Below, piece after piece: positions 1 through 12,089 of a stretch of DNA of 64,000 nt (its first letter is position 1; every line of letters begins with the position of its first letter). The position numbers and the translations under genes are program-made. The stretch covers positions 9,946,001 through 10,010,000 of the forward strand of contig JAIUCV010000004.1 in NCBI GenBank assembly GCA_026724425.1, given 5' to 3'. A model generated the notes under the pieces. That model had not been told where the DNA came from. It made no database searches and saw nothing but the letters and a program-made list of their open reading frames with translations. This DNA is from Erythrophleum ivorense. Its lineage: Eukaryota > Streptophyta > Magnoliopsida > Fabales > Fabaceae.

Positions 1-1086
1 AAGAGATCGAGTTCCGTATATACCTCTTATACTTACAAAATATGATTTAAGTTTCACTCCTTGCAATTAGTTCATACTGATACATAATAGTTCTTTGTAG
101 GTAGCATACTAAGTGTATGTAAGTATTATATGTTTTTAAGTTTCAATTACTATGATGAATTGTTAAGCACTTAATACTAGGATCTGTGACTAGCAAAAAC
201 ACTTTTTGTTGTTATTATTTTTCTGTAGATCTCTTTTCTTTTCTATTTTTTATTTCCACTAATGTGCTGTTATTCAAATAACCTATTGAAAAACTGACAC
301 CAAAATCTGAGATTTGAAATTTGCTTGAATAGCATTATTATATAAAGTTACAAGAAAATCACATGATATTGTGATATTGTCATACCCCTTTTCATTCCAG
401 TTCAATACAAAATGACATACTATACCATTCTTTGATTAAATGCTTACATGCTATCACCAACAACTCAATAGAGAAACCAAAAATTCCTACGTCTACTGTT
501 TTAATCTCTCTGTGATAATATTTCCTTAATTTGGTATTTCCCTCCCGATATAGATATGGTCTTTAATTAGCTAAGAGGAAGATCTGGCTTGATGAAGCTA
601 AAATAGTAATTGCTATTAGATTCATCATCAATTGCTTTTAGATTCATCGTCAATGGGATTGAAGAAGACTCAAGATGCAATGAAGAATGATATATCTGTT
701 CTGAGAAGTGCTTGTACATGATTTGAATGTTCTGCAACCTGCATTTCTATGTAAGATTCAATCCACCATTTGGTCAATTAGTTTTCTCTATTTCTTGTAG
801 ATGCCAATCAACCTGAACTCATTTTTTTTATTTTTAAAATTGATTGAGCTAATCACATCATCTGGGTTTTTCTTTTGCTTGACTCTAAAATACTGGTTCT
901 GCCAAGACCTATGGTTGCTTTTTGTTCAATACATCGTCTGAGCATTCATTTGAAGTTGCTTAATGATATAAGTTTCTTATTAATTGCAATTATCCTAAAG
1001 ATTGCATTGAAGGCTGAATAGGAGTACACGCATTGCAATGTGATCTTTTTATTTTTTAACTTTGTAAGTTGTTTCATTTTTGTCAG
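1..1086. other. Unassigned AT-rich sequence, possibly intronic
   Basis: No ORF or repeat here is recognisable. If the exon proposed at 1087-1190 is real, this stretch would hold upstream introns and perhaps exons of the same plus-strand gene. A short frame at 653-721 (ATG, 22 codons, TGA) is rich in Lys, Asp and Ser and could be part of an exon, but nothing confirms this. Confidence 0.3.
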
Positions 1087-1190
1087 GTGAGTCTCCATCA
1101 TCTGCATCTGACACTGACAATGTTAACAACTCTACAACGGTAGAAAAGTTTGCCCTACCCAAGGGTGTTAGTTCTTCCCCAGGTTGCTAG
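1087..1190 (+). CDS. Possible last exon of an unidentified gene
   Basis: A T-rich run ending in TTTTTGTCAG looks like a splice acceptor at 1086. After it, an open frame of 33 codons (1089-1187) ends at TAG 1188-1190. The peptide begins ESPSSASDTDNVNN and ends KFALPKGVSSSPGC; it is Ser/Asn-rich and looks like a disordered C-terminus. Base composition is visibly less AT-rich than the surroundings, which supports coding. I do not recognise the family. Upstream exons would have to lie before or outside the window. It could also be a chance open stretch. Confidence 0.3.
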
Positions 1191-1870
1191 TACCCATGTC
1201 ACTATTGTCCAAAATCGTTCAAACTTTGTGCGATTGCTCAATTTTGTAAAAATATATTTGTTCATATTGAAATTGTTCCTGGGGGGTTGGGGGTCAGAAT
1301 CTTAATATAGAAATCCCAGTGAAGAATGTATACATAATTTTTTTTGGGAACAATTTAAAAGTCTGGAGACTTGAGCACTATCTCTTTGACAATGCTGGTG
1401 TGCAAAAGCACCATGTCAATTCATTAATTGTCATGTGTTGGTGCAATGCTTTCACATGTTGTCAAAAACTACAATTCAGAATACATTCAGGAAGATGCAG
1501 TTGCTTTCTGATTAATATGCTGAGCATCTGGACCATTTGGTATCTTTTCTATTCTATTTGGAAGAGATTATATGTAAATGCTTCAATAAATTGCTGATAA
1601 TTTTGACACATCATGTTCTTTTTTCCTTTATTATATACAGAATTTTACTAGAGTCCCTCTCCTTGTTGACACTTATTATATTTTCCTATATGTTGAACTG
1701 TTGATTTTAGCTGTTCACTACATCCTTAGTCTAAAATTGCCTTATGTCTCCAGATATTTCTTCTTGGGGCTTTGGCTAAGCTTCTAGCTACTATTATAAC
1801 AGAGCCTCTTATGTGTCATATCCTTCTTATGTGTTAGTAGATTAGTAAAGTTATGCAAAAGATTATAATA
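1191..1870. other. Unassigned, possible 3' UTR and intergenic
   Basis: If the exon at 1087-1190 is real, its 3' UTR would begin here. A 92-codon frame at 1319-1597 has no recognisable motif and an unconvincing composition, so I do not call it a gene. Confidence 0.3.
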
Positions 1871-2383
1871 GTGTACAAAAAAAAAAAGAATTTTAGCGAC
1901 TACTAATGTCGCCGCTAAATCTCTTGAACTAAAAGGTCGTCGCTAAATAGAAGGATTTTTGCAGCGAAAAAGTCGTCGCTAAATCTCTTGAACTAAAAGG
2001 TCGTCACTAAATGTCACTAAAAGTATGCATTTAGTGACCACAGCTATTGGCAAAAGTCGTCGTTAAAAGTTTTTAGTGTCAAAAGATATTTGTCGCCGCT
2101 AAAACCATACATTTAGTGACGACTTTTTTCGCCTCTAAATGCCGTGGCCCCAAAAGTTTAGGAGTTTTAGCGGCAAAATGACATATATTTAAGAGCGATT
2201 TTTGTCGTCGCAAAAAGTCTTTTTAGCGACGACAATTTTTTGGCCATTAAATCTCTTTAGCAATGGCTGTAATTGTAGCAACTTAGTGACGATTATATTG
2301 TCGTTGCTAAATAGTTTTTGCGACGACTTCTAATGTTTTAGTGACGACTTTTGTCGCCGCAAATTCTATATTTTTTTGTAGTT
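1871..2383. mobile_element. Small degenerate CACTA-like element with subterminal repeats
   Basis: The ends are imperfect inverted repeats. The left starts GTGTACAAAAAA, the right (reverse complement) starts AACTACAAAAAAA, and both continue into GAATTT and a GCG motif. CACTA elements normally begin CACTACAAGAAA, so both ends are decayed. The body holds about ten copies in both orientations of a motif close to TTTAGCGACGAC, as expected for subterminal transposase-binding repeats. Flanking trinucleotides are ATA and ACA, a possible 3-bp target duplication with one change. There is no coding capacity. It could also be another MITE class with similar subterminal repeats. Confidence 0.5.
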
Positions 2384-3295
2384 ACAAGAAGAGACTATAA
2401 ATAGACAAAATTGAAACTATTGTAATATTTAATACTTTGACTTCCTTAGCTTTGTTTTTCATAACACCTATATTTTTCATTGGGCATTGTATTTAATTTT
2501 TTGAGGGACAAAAATTTAAGAATCAATAAAATTATTTTAACTTAAAAGAAGATACACTGCAACAAAGCTATATTTAGCTTAAATTTTCAAAATTTATATG
2601 ATATTAAGTTTTAATGTTATACTCTTGTATTTTTTAAAATTTTGAGCTATCCATACATGTATATATGATTTTTTATTATTTGAAAATTTAACTTGAACTT
2701 ACTAAATTTATATTTGTATTATGTATATAACTTTATAAAAAAGCTTTATGATTATGATTATTATTATTATTATTTTCTTTTTTTTCCTCTTATTTTCCCC
2801 CCTCCCTACCTTCTTTTCTTTCTCTTTGAGTGTGAGTTTTTAAAGTGTGGTACTTACACCTCCAATCATCAATTTTAACTTTTTAAAGTAATCTTTAAAC
2901 TCAATTTGAAATTTAGAAACTCAACTATGTGACTTTAACATTGAATGTTAAGTGTATCGGTTATGCTATAATTTTATTATATATTGCTAATATAAAAGTG
3001 AAATTACTAATTTCTAGCATTTCCTTTAATAAATACACTATAAAAGTAGAATTTTTTTGAATAAAATATGAAAATTTAAATAAAAAAAATGACATCAAAG
3101 CAATAACCTTTATCTAGACTCCATAAATCTATTTTCTAGCAACAACAAATTGAGAATAATTTAAAAAATTTGTCATCTGATCTAAACAAATAGATTAAAA
3201 TTTTAGCTTGTCATTCTAATGGCTAAAATAAGATTCAAAAAGCATATTTATAAAAAGAACCATTGCAACTTTGCCCCTTAGTATCCTTGCTCCAC
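2384..3295. other. Unassigned AT-rich sequence with a TTA microsatellite
   Basis: Very AT-rich. A run of ATT/TTA triplets lies near 2757-2776, followed by a pyrimidine-rich tract. The 61-codon frame over it is low-complexity. No gene or named repeat is seen. Confidence 0.4.
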
Positions 3296-3643
3296 CACGG
3301 CCCTTATGTTTCATGTTATTGCAAATTCAATCCCGCTATTGATCATATTTATAATAGAAACCCCTGTTATACTTCATCCTAAAATTTCTCTCAAGCATTA
3401 TGAAAATTTCTCTTAAGTGATTACATTTATTTTCCAAAATGCATCTCTCACATGACATTTACAACAAATAACTTGGCATTAATTCCCTCTATTTAAAAGT
3501 AGAGATCGGCCGGTTTCTTCAAGCATGGCGAGGTGCCATTTTGTTTTCATAATATATCTCTTTTGGAATAAATCTCTTCATATCATACGTTTGTTCTGTT
3601 TTGTGAAAAGCGTGGACATTAAACTTGTGGCTAGACTTTAAAT

Positions 3644-3646
<3 letters not shown>

Positions 3647-3682
<36 letters not shown>
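3647..3682 (+). repeat. (GA)18 microsatellite
   Basis: A perfect GA dinucleotide run. The corresponding place in the other copy (near 19890) has no GA run, so it expanded after the duplication or was lost from the other copy. Confidence 0.95.
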
Positions 3683-3688
<6 letters not shown>

Positions 3689-4977
3689 AAGCTGTAGTAT
3701 AGTACTATCGTGTAAGCCTCGACTATATGACAAAAAGGTGCATGAGATTGTTGCTGAAATTTTCAGATTTCTTCATTTAAGTTTAGCAATAGTCAACTAA
3801 TATTTCGGTAACAATGAACTATTGCTGGAAAATTCAATTTTTTAAAAAAATACGTTCAAAAACAGTCGACCGATATTTCATTAACAATTGCTATATATTG
3901 CCAACAAATTTAAATTCTTCATACACATTCAAGAACAATGAACTAATATTATATTAATAGATGATTGTTGCTAGATTTTTGTTTTTTTGTTTTTTGTGTT
4001 TTTTTAAGTACGGAGCATAATAGTCGAATGTTGGTTTATATATAACAGTTGACTTTAGTCTCAAAAACGAATGTAAATGAATAAACAACTACAAGTTATG
4101 TGATTTTTAGATTAAAATAATGTTTCGTTAATTTATTGTTGACAACTAGAATTTTTCAGGCACTAAATTTACTGAATTAGGATTTGCAAAACTAATTTAT
4201 TCAATGAACGTAACGCAAGAAACAGGGCAAGCAACTAGAAATGGAGTTTGAGGCAAAGAACACCAATTTGAATAAATATGATAAATAAATCAATGAGGAT
4301 GAAAGTGGGTGTAATAGTAACGGGGACAGCTAAGCTAACAAGGACTAATAAGGATATCATTAATGCCAGACCCTGATATAGTGAAATTACAAGACATGGC
4401 ATTCTAAGAAATTAATAGTTGTTAAAGCGTCTATATAATGATGATGTTATTGTACTTAATAATTTCGGTGGGAGGTGCAAGGAGGGAGGGCGGCACCAAT
4501 GCGTTTTTGAAATGACAACATTAAATATTTTACAATGACAGCATTAAACAGTAATCAATTAAGTATCTTCTTTTCCTTTTTGTTTTGGTGGTCTAATCAT
4601 TACCTTCCAAATAACCAAAGGATTGTTATGTGGGGCTAAATCTATTTTTCATGTATTATTATTTTATAATAAAATATTGGTGCTACTTGTAGATATACAA
4701 TTTTTTATATTGTCATATTATAGTAACACCCGTTTATGATACATCAATTTAGGACCTACATTTCCTGCGAAATTGCAAACAGTCTCGTAGGAGGGAGATA
4801 AAGAGAGAAAGTTAAGCCCTATCATGTAAGTCCCACCTGAGTCCAATCACTCTATCTTTCTCTTACAAAATGTGTTATATAGTTTTGTAATATAGAGTAA
4901 GATTTAAAGTTCACGTGGGGTTAAAAAAGTGTTATTTAAAAGTAGATAAAGATAAATTCATTTTGTATATCTAAAAT

Positions 4978-5001
4978 AATATATATATATATATATATAT
5001 A
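4978..5001 (+). repeat. (TA)n microsatellite
   Basis: An uninterrupted TA dinucleotide run inside the AT-rich filler that replaces the VPS29 exons in the partial duplicate. Confidence 0.9.
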
Positions 5002-6429
5002 AAGCCTTATAGTCATAATTTGATTATTTTAAATTTTAAATTTAAAATTAAATAAAAGGGTGTGTCTATTAAACTAAATATTTGTTAACGAAAATATATA
5101 TATGTCTATTAAAAGATAATCGTTAAAAGAAAATATATATTTCTGTTAATAAAGAATAAGCATATCTATTAATAAAATAAAAAAATATAATTATTGAGAA
5201 ATGACTGTTTAGAATTTATAAATAATTTTTTTTAAACCAAAAGTGCTGAGTATTTTTAAGTGTTTCTTTAAAAGTTTTGTCATATTCTGAAAAAGCATTA
5301 TTTGTAAATTTTCATTTAAAGGCATTCACTCTTTAAAGATAATGAATTTTTACGTCCCAAAGCCTATTTCTGATTTCTTATTCATATTGTTTTTCTAACA
5401 GAACTACCTTAAAGTTATGTTGCAACTTGACAGAACTTCGTTAAGTAAACGGTTAAACTTGTACGAGTTCATAAGTGAAAAGGTGAGATTAACAGCCATG
5501 TTAGAGATGGATTCCTAGACATAAACCGAGGTATAAGCAATTGGAAGTGGAAACAGAAAACTTATAACAATAGAACACAATGAATTGTGCTCAGAAACCC
5601 TGCTTCTCATCCTGAGAAGACAGTCAACTAGAACAGGTTATGGGAAATGCTAGACCTTGATCAGTGCAACTTTTAGCCGGCTAACCATCTAAATTAAAGT
5701 CATCTACGGACATTTTATTGATACAGAAATTTTAACATTGAATTCTATGGAAAATTCAAGACCAAAAGAAAGATGAGCATTGACGAGCATATAAAAGATC
5801 TGCCGCTAATTGAGGAATCATATTTTGTACAACAAGGTAGTCCTAGACATAAAAAATATGGTTTGTAGATCATCAAGAGTGCATTGACTGCACTGGAGTT
5901 TGGACAGAAGGAAGATTAGAAGTATGATGTAAGCTGGGTCACCTTATCGTAGATAAAGGCAATTACCTCTTTTTCAGACGAGAGGCAGAAGTTGAAAATT
6001 AATCCTCAAGGGTGTCAATGTCTAGTTCAGCAAATGACTTGTATATTATAAAATAAGATTATATCAGTCATCTTGATCAAGTTGACAGCATGGTCATAAT
6101 GTGGAGGAGGCCGCCAGCAGAACTATTGCAATTTGTATGCACATACAATGTATATATTTTAGCTTTCCCAAAGTAAATTTGAAATTTTTACTTGGATTAA
6201 AAAAGACAACAATTACAAATTCCAGAAAACCTACGAGAAGTCTATCAAATCTCAAAATTTTATCAGCCCTAGTTAGATATAACTTAAGAAACCCCACGGG
6301 TAAAGAGGACCAGCTGTGGTTGACTAGCTATGATTGTCACTATTGTACTGTGCAATTATTCAACTATAGTCCTACAATAGTTGATAAAATGAACTGATTT
6401 AGTTAACAAAGGGAGCAAGAAAAAAATTA

Positions 6430-7285
6430 TTTTTGAGTGATAAATGGTAAAAAAATTATTAAAAAATTAATTTAAAAAAAATATTACTTTTTAGTGATAA
6501 TATTAAAAAATTAATTTTAAAAAGAAATTACTTTTTAGTGATAAATATTAGAAAAAAAAACTTTTAAGAGCTTTGAAAGTTAAAAATCTCAACTGCAATG
6601 AGTAATATATTATTTTTAATTATAAATATCATAAAAACCAAAGTTAGAAATAATATAGAAGATTATTTTCTTACAAACTACAAAATTATTTACATAAAAG
6701 AGATATTGTTAAAAATTTTGATACAGATTTAATTATTAATGAATTTAATGACTTAAAAAAAATATCATATTTATCTTCGATAAACTGTAAAAGGACAAGT
6801 TACATATATACTGCTAACTTAAAATTTTTATATACATAAACAAATTAATTTTTTAAAATTTTTGTCTCCAATAGTTTAATCCTAAATTCCTCACCCCTTA
6901 GCTATGTTGTTAGTGTCGAACATTGGGAAGAGGAGTCCTCTGTAATAGTGTTTTAGCTGTTGCTAATTTTCTTAAATACATTATGGCTTTGCTAGGATTT
7001 TTTTTTATTTTTATTTTAGCTCTTTAAGAGAATAAATCTTTCTTTTGGCTACATATTGAAGGAGTCCAAAAACAGTGACTAGAAAAAGTGGGCTTCATAG
7101 CAAGAGATTCATTAAATATGAAATCCTAAAATTTGATCCCTTATTTGGGATTCTTGTTTTATTTTGATATATTTATGATTTAATTTTTGAAACCTTAAAA
7201 GATGAAAATGAAAAATGCATTTGGGCCCACATGCCACTCTATTAAACTAGTTTATTGGGTAATTTGAACATTTAAACTTATTTAA
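6430..7285. repeat. Dispersed repeat, copy 1 (partner at 60667-61485)
   Basis: About 850 bases align collinearly and in the same orientation with 60667-61485, including shared stretches such as AAGCTTTGAAAGTTAAAAA-like text and a block around TGTCGAACATTGGGAA. It begins where similarity to VPS29 intron 2 stops (6422), so this junction is either an insertion edge or the duplication breakpoint. No coding capacity and no clear terminal repeats; the family is unknown. Confidence 0.7.
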
Positions 7286-9982
7286 GGCATTGTTTTTTGA
7301 CTTGCTCTAAGGGTATCCCCCAGCCAACAACCAAAGTCTAATATCGTTTGAGGCATGGTGATCATCGAAGAGGGGCCTCTCCCAACAAAGTCTTTTCCAT
7401 ACACACGACTAGGAATCAAACCCTTAGTTATTATGTAAGAACGACATACAAGGAATAAAAGTTTATGTGTATGATATTCAATTAACCATAAAGTCTAAAT
7501 ATATCTACAAGTACAGTCCAACAAAATAGAGTTATCAACTATAGCATAGTAAATATGATTGGATTGACCAATTCAACCAATTGAACTAAGAACCAGCCTG
7601 CTATCCATTCTGAAAGTAGCCCAAAATTGGTGAGCCAATGAACCAATCAAACTCAACCAAAAATCGGGTTGGAACGGGTTAATTTAGGCTTAAATCAAAC
7701 AAAAAACCATTGGGTGAATCATTTTTTTTTTTTTGGGATGTATGAAGCCGCAAAATGGTCCTCCAATGACTCAAACACACACCAAAGAAGAAAAGGACCT
7801 TTGTGCTTTCCACGCATACCATGTTGCTTTCTTATTATTATAATGCAAACAAATATATACATATGAACATATAAATAAAATAATATAATAACAACTAGAT
7901 ATATATATATATATATATATAATTTGGTTAAATTTTTTATTTGATAAAAAACTTTTTCAAATTTTTTATTTATAAATTTTTTATTTTTTAATGATAAGAA
8001 AAATTTTAAAAAATATAAAATTAATAGTTAAATATTTAAAATTCATTAATACTTATTTATTATATTAAAATTTTAATATATAAAATTTAAAAATATATAT
8101 TTAATTATCATCAGTTTAATCACGTTTTAACTATGATCATACCAATAAATTATAAACTAATATTTTTATTGGTTTAATAATCGATTTATTTCTAAAAATA
8201 TTGTTTATAACATCACTAACCAGTCTATTTCTAAAAACATTGTTTATAACATCACGATAACATCATTGAGCCAAAAGGACCAATGTTTTCTGTCCTGAAA
8301 AGCCCAGTATATTAGGACAAAACGAAATAAGAAGATAAAAACTAAAGAGTAAGTTTTACCAAATTAAAACATCAAATTAAAGAGAAGAAAATGTTATAAA
8401 AGTTAAAAAAAAATTGTTTGTTTCGACCAAATAAATAGATAAACTAACCATTAGCCTAATTCATTTAATCCACAGAATCAGCTTTTAAAAAAAAAGATTA
8501 AAATTCAAAGAAATTAGTTAACTGACAAAACCAATCGAAGTTAAACGGGTCAATAGATCATCTAATTCTTAATAAGAGGATCACTAGGCTTTTGTTAACC
8601 ATTCGCCCAATCCAGTTAAACAAAAAGCAGCGATTGGTTGGCTCTCTATTTATAATGAGAGAACCAGCTCCTCTATTTATTATTGGATGATGTGGGACTC
8701 ATGCACTTCAGGGAGATTGACTCCATCCCTTTCTCCTTGTCGAGGCCCTTCTAAGTCCTTCCTTCTTCAATCTTCACTATTAGGCATCACAGTGGCATTG
8801 ATTGAAATAAGGACGTTACTCGAAGTGTGTAAAGTGGATGAAGAGACAAACAAGGGAGCGGCACTGTTGTTTGAAACTGCCATGATGGATGCTTGGATCT
8901 CTTGCTTGTTGGAGCGTGATTGGTCTCATACCATGAATGGGTGAAGCAGAGGACATGGCTTGGTTTACCTGGATGGGGCAAAGCACCTAGTATTAAAATC
9001 AAATGCTAGGAGATATGGTCCTTCATTTGAAAAAGGGAAATACAAGAAGATGGTTTTCATGAAGTTTTAGAATGTTTAAATGGGAGTGATTGCTTCTTTA
9101 TTTAAAGGAAGGGAAACACAAGAAAAATGGAGTGAAGTAGCGGCCACACTCTCCAGTCTCCATGCCCTTTTTAAATTCATAATTGACACATTATTCCAAG
9201 AATAAAAAACTAACACTTAAATTAATACTTATACCTTTTAATAAGTAAAACAATATTAAAATTTTTTACACAAATTTAAATTAATCCGTGCGTGTATTTA
9301 TAAGCTAATAAAAAAACTAATAAATAGCTTTACAATCTTATTTTCTTTTATGTTTCTACCTCTATTCTTTTGCACGCATACACGCGCACGCGCGTGCACA
9401 CACATACACATATATATCCAATTTTTAAAACATTAAGAAAAAAACTAAAGATCTGGAAAAGGCATAATGTATTTTTTGAAGACAAAGTTATCTTTACTAA
9501 AAACAATCCATTAAAAGGGGGTGACTACAAAGATATGTGAGTGTTAACCAAAGCATGAGAGAAAAGATGGGTAACAATTTCTACATTATGTTAATGCTAT
9601 AGTTACAAATGATAGTAACTAGAGTTTTTTATGCTATAGTTATAGATTCACCTTTAATCTTGGATAGAGTTTTCTTAAAAGAAACTTACTTTAGCTAGAT
9701 TGATATATCGAGATCTATATGAAGAGAGCAACTATGCAAGAAACCAATGACAGATTGCTATAACAAAGAAGATGATAGAAGAACGACAACCACGATTGAG
9801 CAATAAGGACAATGACGCTAAAGAGAGTGAGAGAGTCAGAAGAAATTGCACAAAAGAAGCTTTTAATTTAAGGGTTTAGAGTGTTGATTATAAAATTTTT
9901 ATTATTTAATAAATGATCTCTCGCTAATCTAGTTTATTTTTAACGAGGTGAAACCCCTCACTAAAGTTTTATCGAAAGATTT
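7286..9982. other. Unassigned intergenic sequence
   Basis: Holds a (TA)n run at about 7899-7922, a diverged direct duplication of about 30 bases near 8190 and 8222, and an alternating CA/CG/TA tract near 9373-9417. An 85-codon frame at 8687-8944 has no recognisable domain. The text around 8640-8700 resembles low-copy repeat debris. No gene can be supported. Confidence 0.4.
9373..9417 (+). repeat. Alternating purine-pyrimidine tract
   Basis: A run of CA, CG, TG and TA dinucleotides with an ACGCGCACGCGCGTGC core, unusual for its GC content in this AT-rich region. Such tracts can adopt Z-DNA; that is inference only. Confidence 0.7.
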
Positions 9983-10625
9983 CACTACAAGAAAATGAAG
10001 GATTTATCATGAAAATTTCTCGCAGAAAATAATCCGTGAGAACTTCTCACGGAAATACTCACTAGAATATTCACGGAAAGTGATTTCTCACAAAATTTTC
10101 TCGCAGAAACAATTTTGTGAAAAAAAAAAATGCGAGAATAATGAGAGAAATACTGCGAGAATAATGGCGTGTAAACGTGGGAAGATTTTCTCACGGTAAT
10201 TTTCCGTGAGAAAATAAGACAAAAACATATAAATCTATATTTTTTCCTTAAAAAAAGTTCTCACGGAAAAAGTTTGTGAATAAAACACCAATTTCTCACG
10301 GAAAAATTTGTGAGAATTTCTCATGGATTTTTTCCGTGAGAAAATGGAGTATTTCTCACGGAAAAAATCCGTGAGAATTTCTCGCAAATTTTTTCCGTGA
10401 GAATTTCTCGCAGAAAATTTTTGTGAGAAATTTCCGTGAGAATTTTCACAAAAATTTTTTGTGGGAAATTTGAATTTCATGTGAATTTTTTTTTGTGAAA
10501 ATTTCTAGTGGAAATTTTTCGTGAGAAATTTGAATTTCTCACAAAAAATTTTTGTGAGAAGCTACAATATGCCAGCTGGACTACCACTTATTTCTCACGG
10601 TAATTTCCGTGAGAAATTACTGTGA
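9983..10625. repeat. CACTA left subterminal repeat array
   Basis: More than a dozen copies, in both orientations, of a unit near TTTCTCACGGAAA / TTTCCGTGAGAAA. Several are back to back and form palindromes, for example around 10320-10400. This produces the spurious minus-strand frames at 9985-10480. Confidence 0.85.
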
Positions 10626-12089
10626 GAAAAGACGTTTATATTCCCTTCTTTCCTTCATTTTGTAGAACAACGCGAAGCATCCCCCTTCATTCTGCAAAAT
10701 AACGCGAAGCAGCACAAGCGAAGGCGAAGCAACGCTACAGCTTGAGTTTTCCATGGATCTGGGTTGCAATTGTGTGTGAAGACATTGGAGGAAGGTTGAA
10801 ATCTGTCTCCCACACCTGAAGGCTGAACAAAGGTGCATATTGATGCTTTTTTATTTTGTTTGCTTTTTATTTTTGTTAAATCTGAAGAAAATAGCCACTT
10901 ATATGTATATTTGAGGTGATAATTGAGAATGGTGAGGATGAAAATATATTGGATGGGGATGGGGATGGAAACATATGCATGTAATTTTTTTTCTGGGAAT
11001 ATAATGTTAGATGATTTAAATTTTAATTAATTTTTTAGTTTTATTTTTTATTTTAAAAAATAAAGTTAGAATGAGAAAAAACATATGTATATAATTTTAG
11101 TTTTTTTTTGGTGACATAAAGTTAGATGATTTAAACTTTAATTAATTTTTTAGTTTTATTTTTTATTTTAAAAAATAAGGTAGGAATAAGGAAAAACATA
11201 CATGTGCAATTTTTTTTGATGATATAAAGTTAGATGATTTAAGATTTAATTAATTTAATTAATTTTATTTTTTATTTTAAAAAATAAGGTAAAGAATGCT
11301 TCTTAATTTTTATTAGAGAACTTTATTTTATAGGAGTTAAAATGTTTTTCATTTTATATTTTTCCTTTTAAATAAAAATAAATAATAAATTACAATGAAC
11401 AAAAAATAATATTTAAATTATCTAAATCTATATACAAGCTATTCAAATATGATATAAGTATAAGCATACTTTTAATATTAAGGAAGCTAGTCAAATTGAA
11501 TAAGAAAGCGATGAAGTCTTAGAGGAGGAATTATTAAATACTGACTTATCCGATACTCGAGAAGATCCTTTGTGTTCAGTACTAACTTATTGTTATTACT
11601 TACTATTTATTTAACTTAGATGACTTATTTTCTAATGCTGATGATGATAATGTTTTTTCATTTTTGCTTTTAGATGTTAGATAAAGGATGTAACAGAGTA
11701 GAGGATCTGCTACACTTAAAAAAGAAAAAGGGAAGTTTGTTTGACAGTATAAGCCAATTCACATACTAGTAGCTGCTATACAGTCATCACCTCCACACTT
11801 ATCTCCACATGTTGGGACCCCTTCTGGATCAACATCTGCATCATCTTCTTTTCCGTCTCCACACATTCAAACACCACTTGATATAATTTGGAACTTTGTA
11901 ATGTTGAATGCATATTTCTCCTAATTTTAATGTACTTTCAAATATTTTCAATACAAAATTATTGTGGCCTTATTATTGTTATGGCCTTATTATTGGTTGG
12001 CTTAACTTAGATATTGTGATTTTTGACTATTTGAGTAACTTGTACTTGTTTAAATATAGGTAAATGTATAAAAGCAATGATTATGGCAA

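Larger units (their letters stand above)
3296..6422. repeat. Partial duplicate of the VPS29 region lacking its exons
   Basis: Two blocks match the VPS29 locus in the same orientation. 3296 to about 4868 matches 19565-20093 plus 26061 to about 27445 (the VPS29 3' flank, interrupted there by a copia element). About 5400-6422 matches about 28990-29082 plus 30101-31084 (part of VPS29 intron 2, interrupted there by a hAT-like element). VPS29 exons 3 and 4, between the two blocks in the parent, are missing and replaced by about 530 bases of AT-rich sequence. Identity by eye is roughly 80-85%. This copy has no coding capacity. It preserves the pre-insertion state of the hAT site at about 5495-5505. 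Confidence 0.8.

Noticed and set aside
1319..1597. A 92-codon frame
   Set aside because: Trp/Cys/Phe-rich chance translation of AT-rich sequence, with no family resemblance.
6094..6397. Matching short minus-strand frames at 6094-6297 and 30766-30957 as a conserved small protein
   Set aside because: Both lie in the duplicated VPS29 intron segment, so similarity follows from the duplication; frames on the opposite strand are open too, and no coding signature is seen.
7385..7440. tRNA-like text near GGAATCAAACCC
   Set aside because: No cloverleaf arms can be formed around it and no anticodon stem is visible.
8687..9002. Overlapping frames of 85 (plus) and 71 (minus) codons
   Set aside because: No recognisable domain, no splice context, shadowing each other on opposite strands.
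9990..10625. CRISPR-like regular array
   Set aside because: Repeats occur in both orientations with irregular spacing, inside a CACTA element of a plant genome; these are subterminal repeats.
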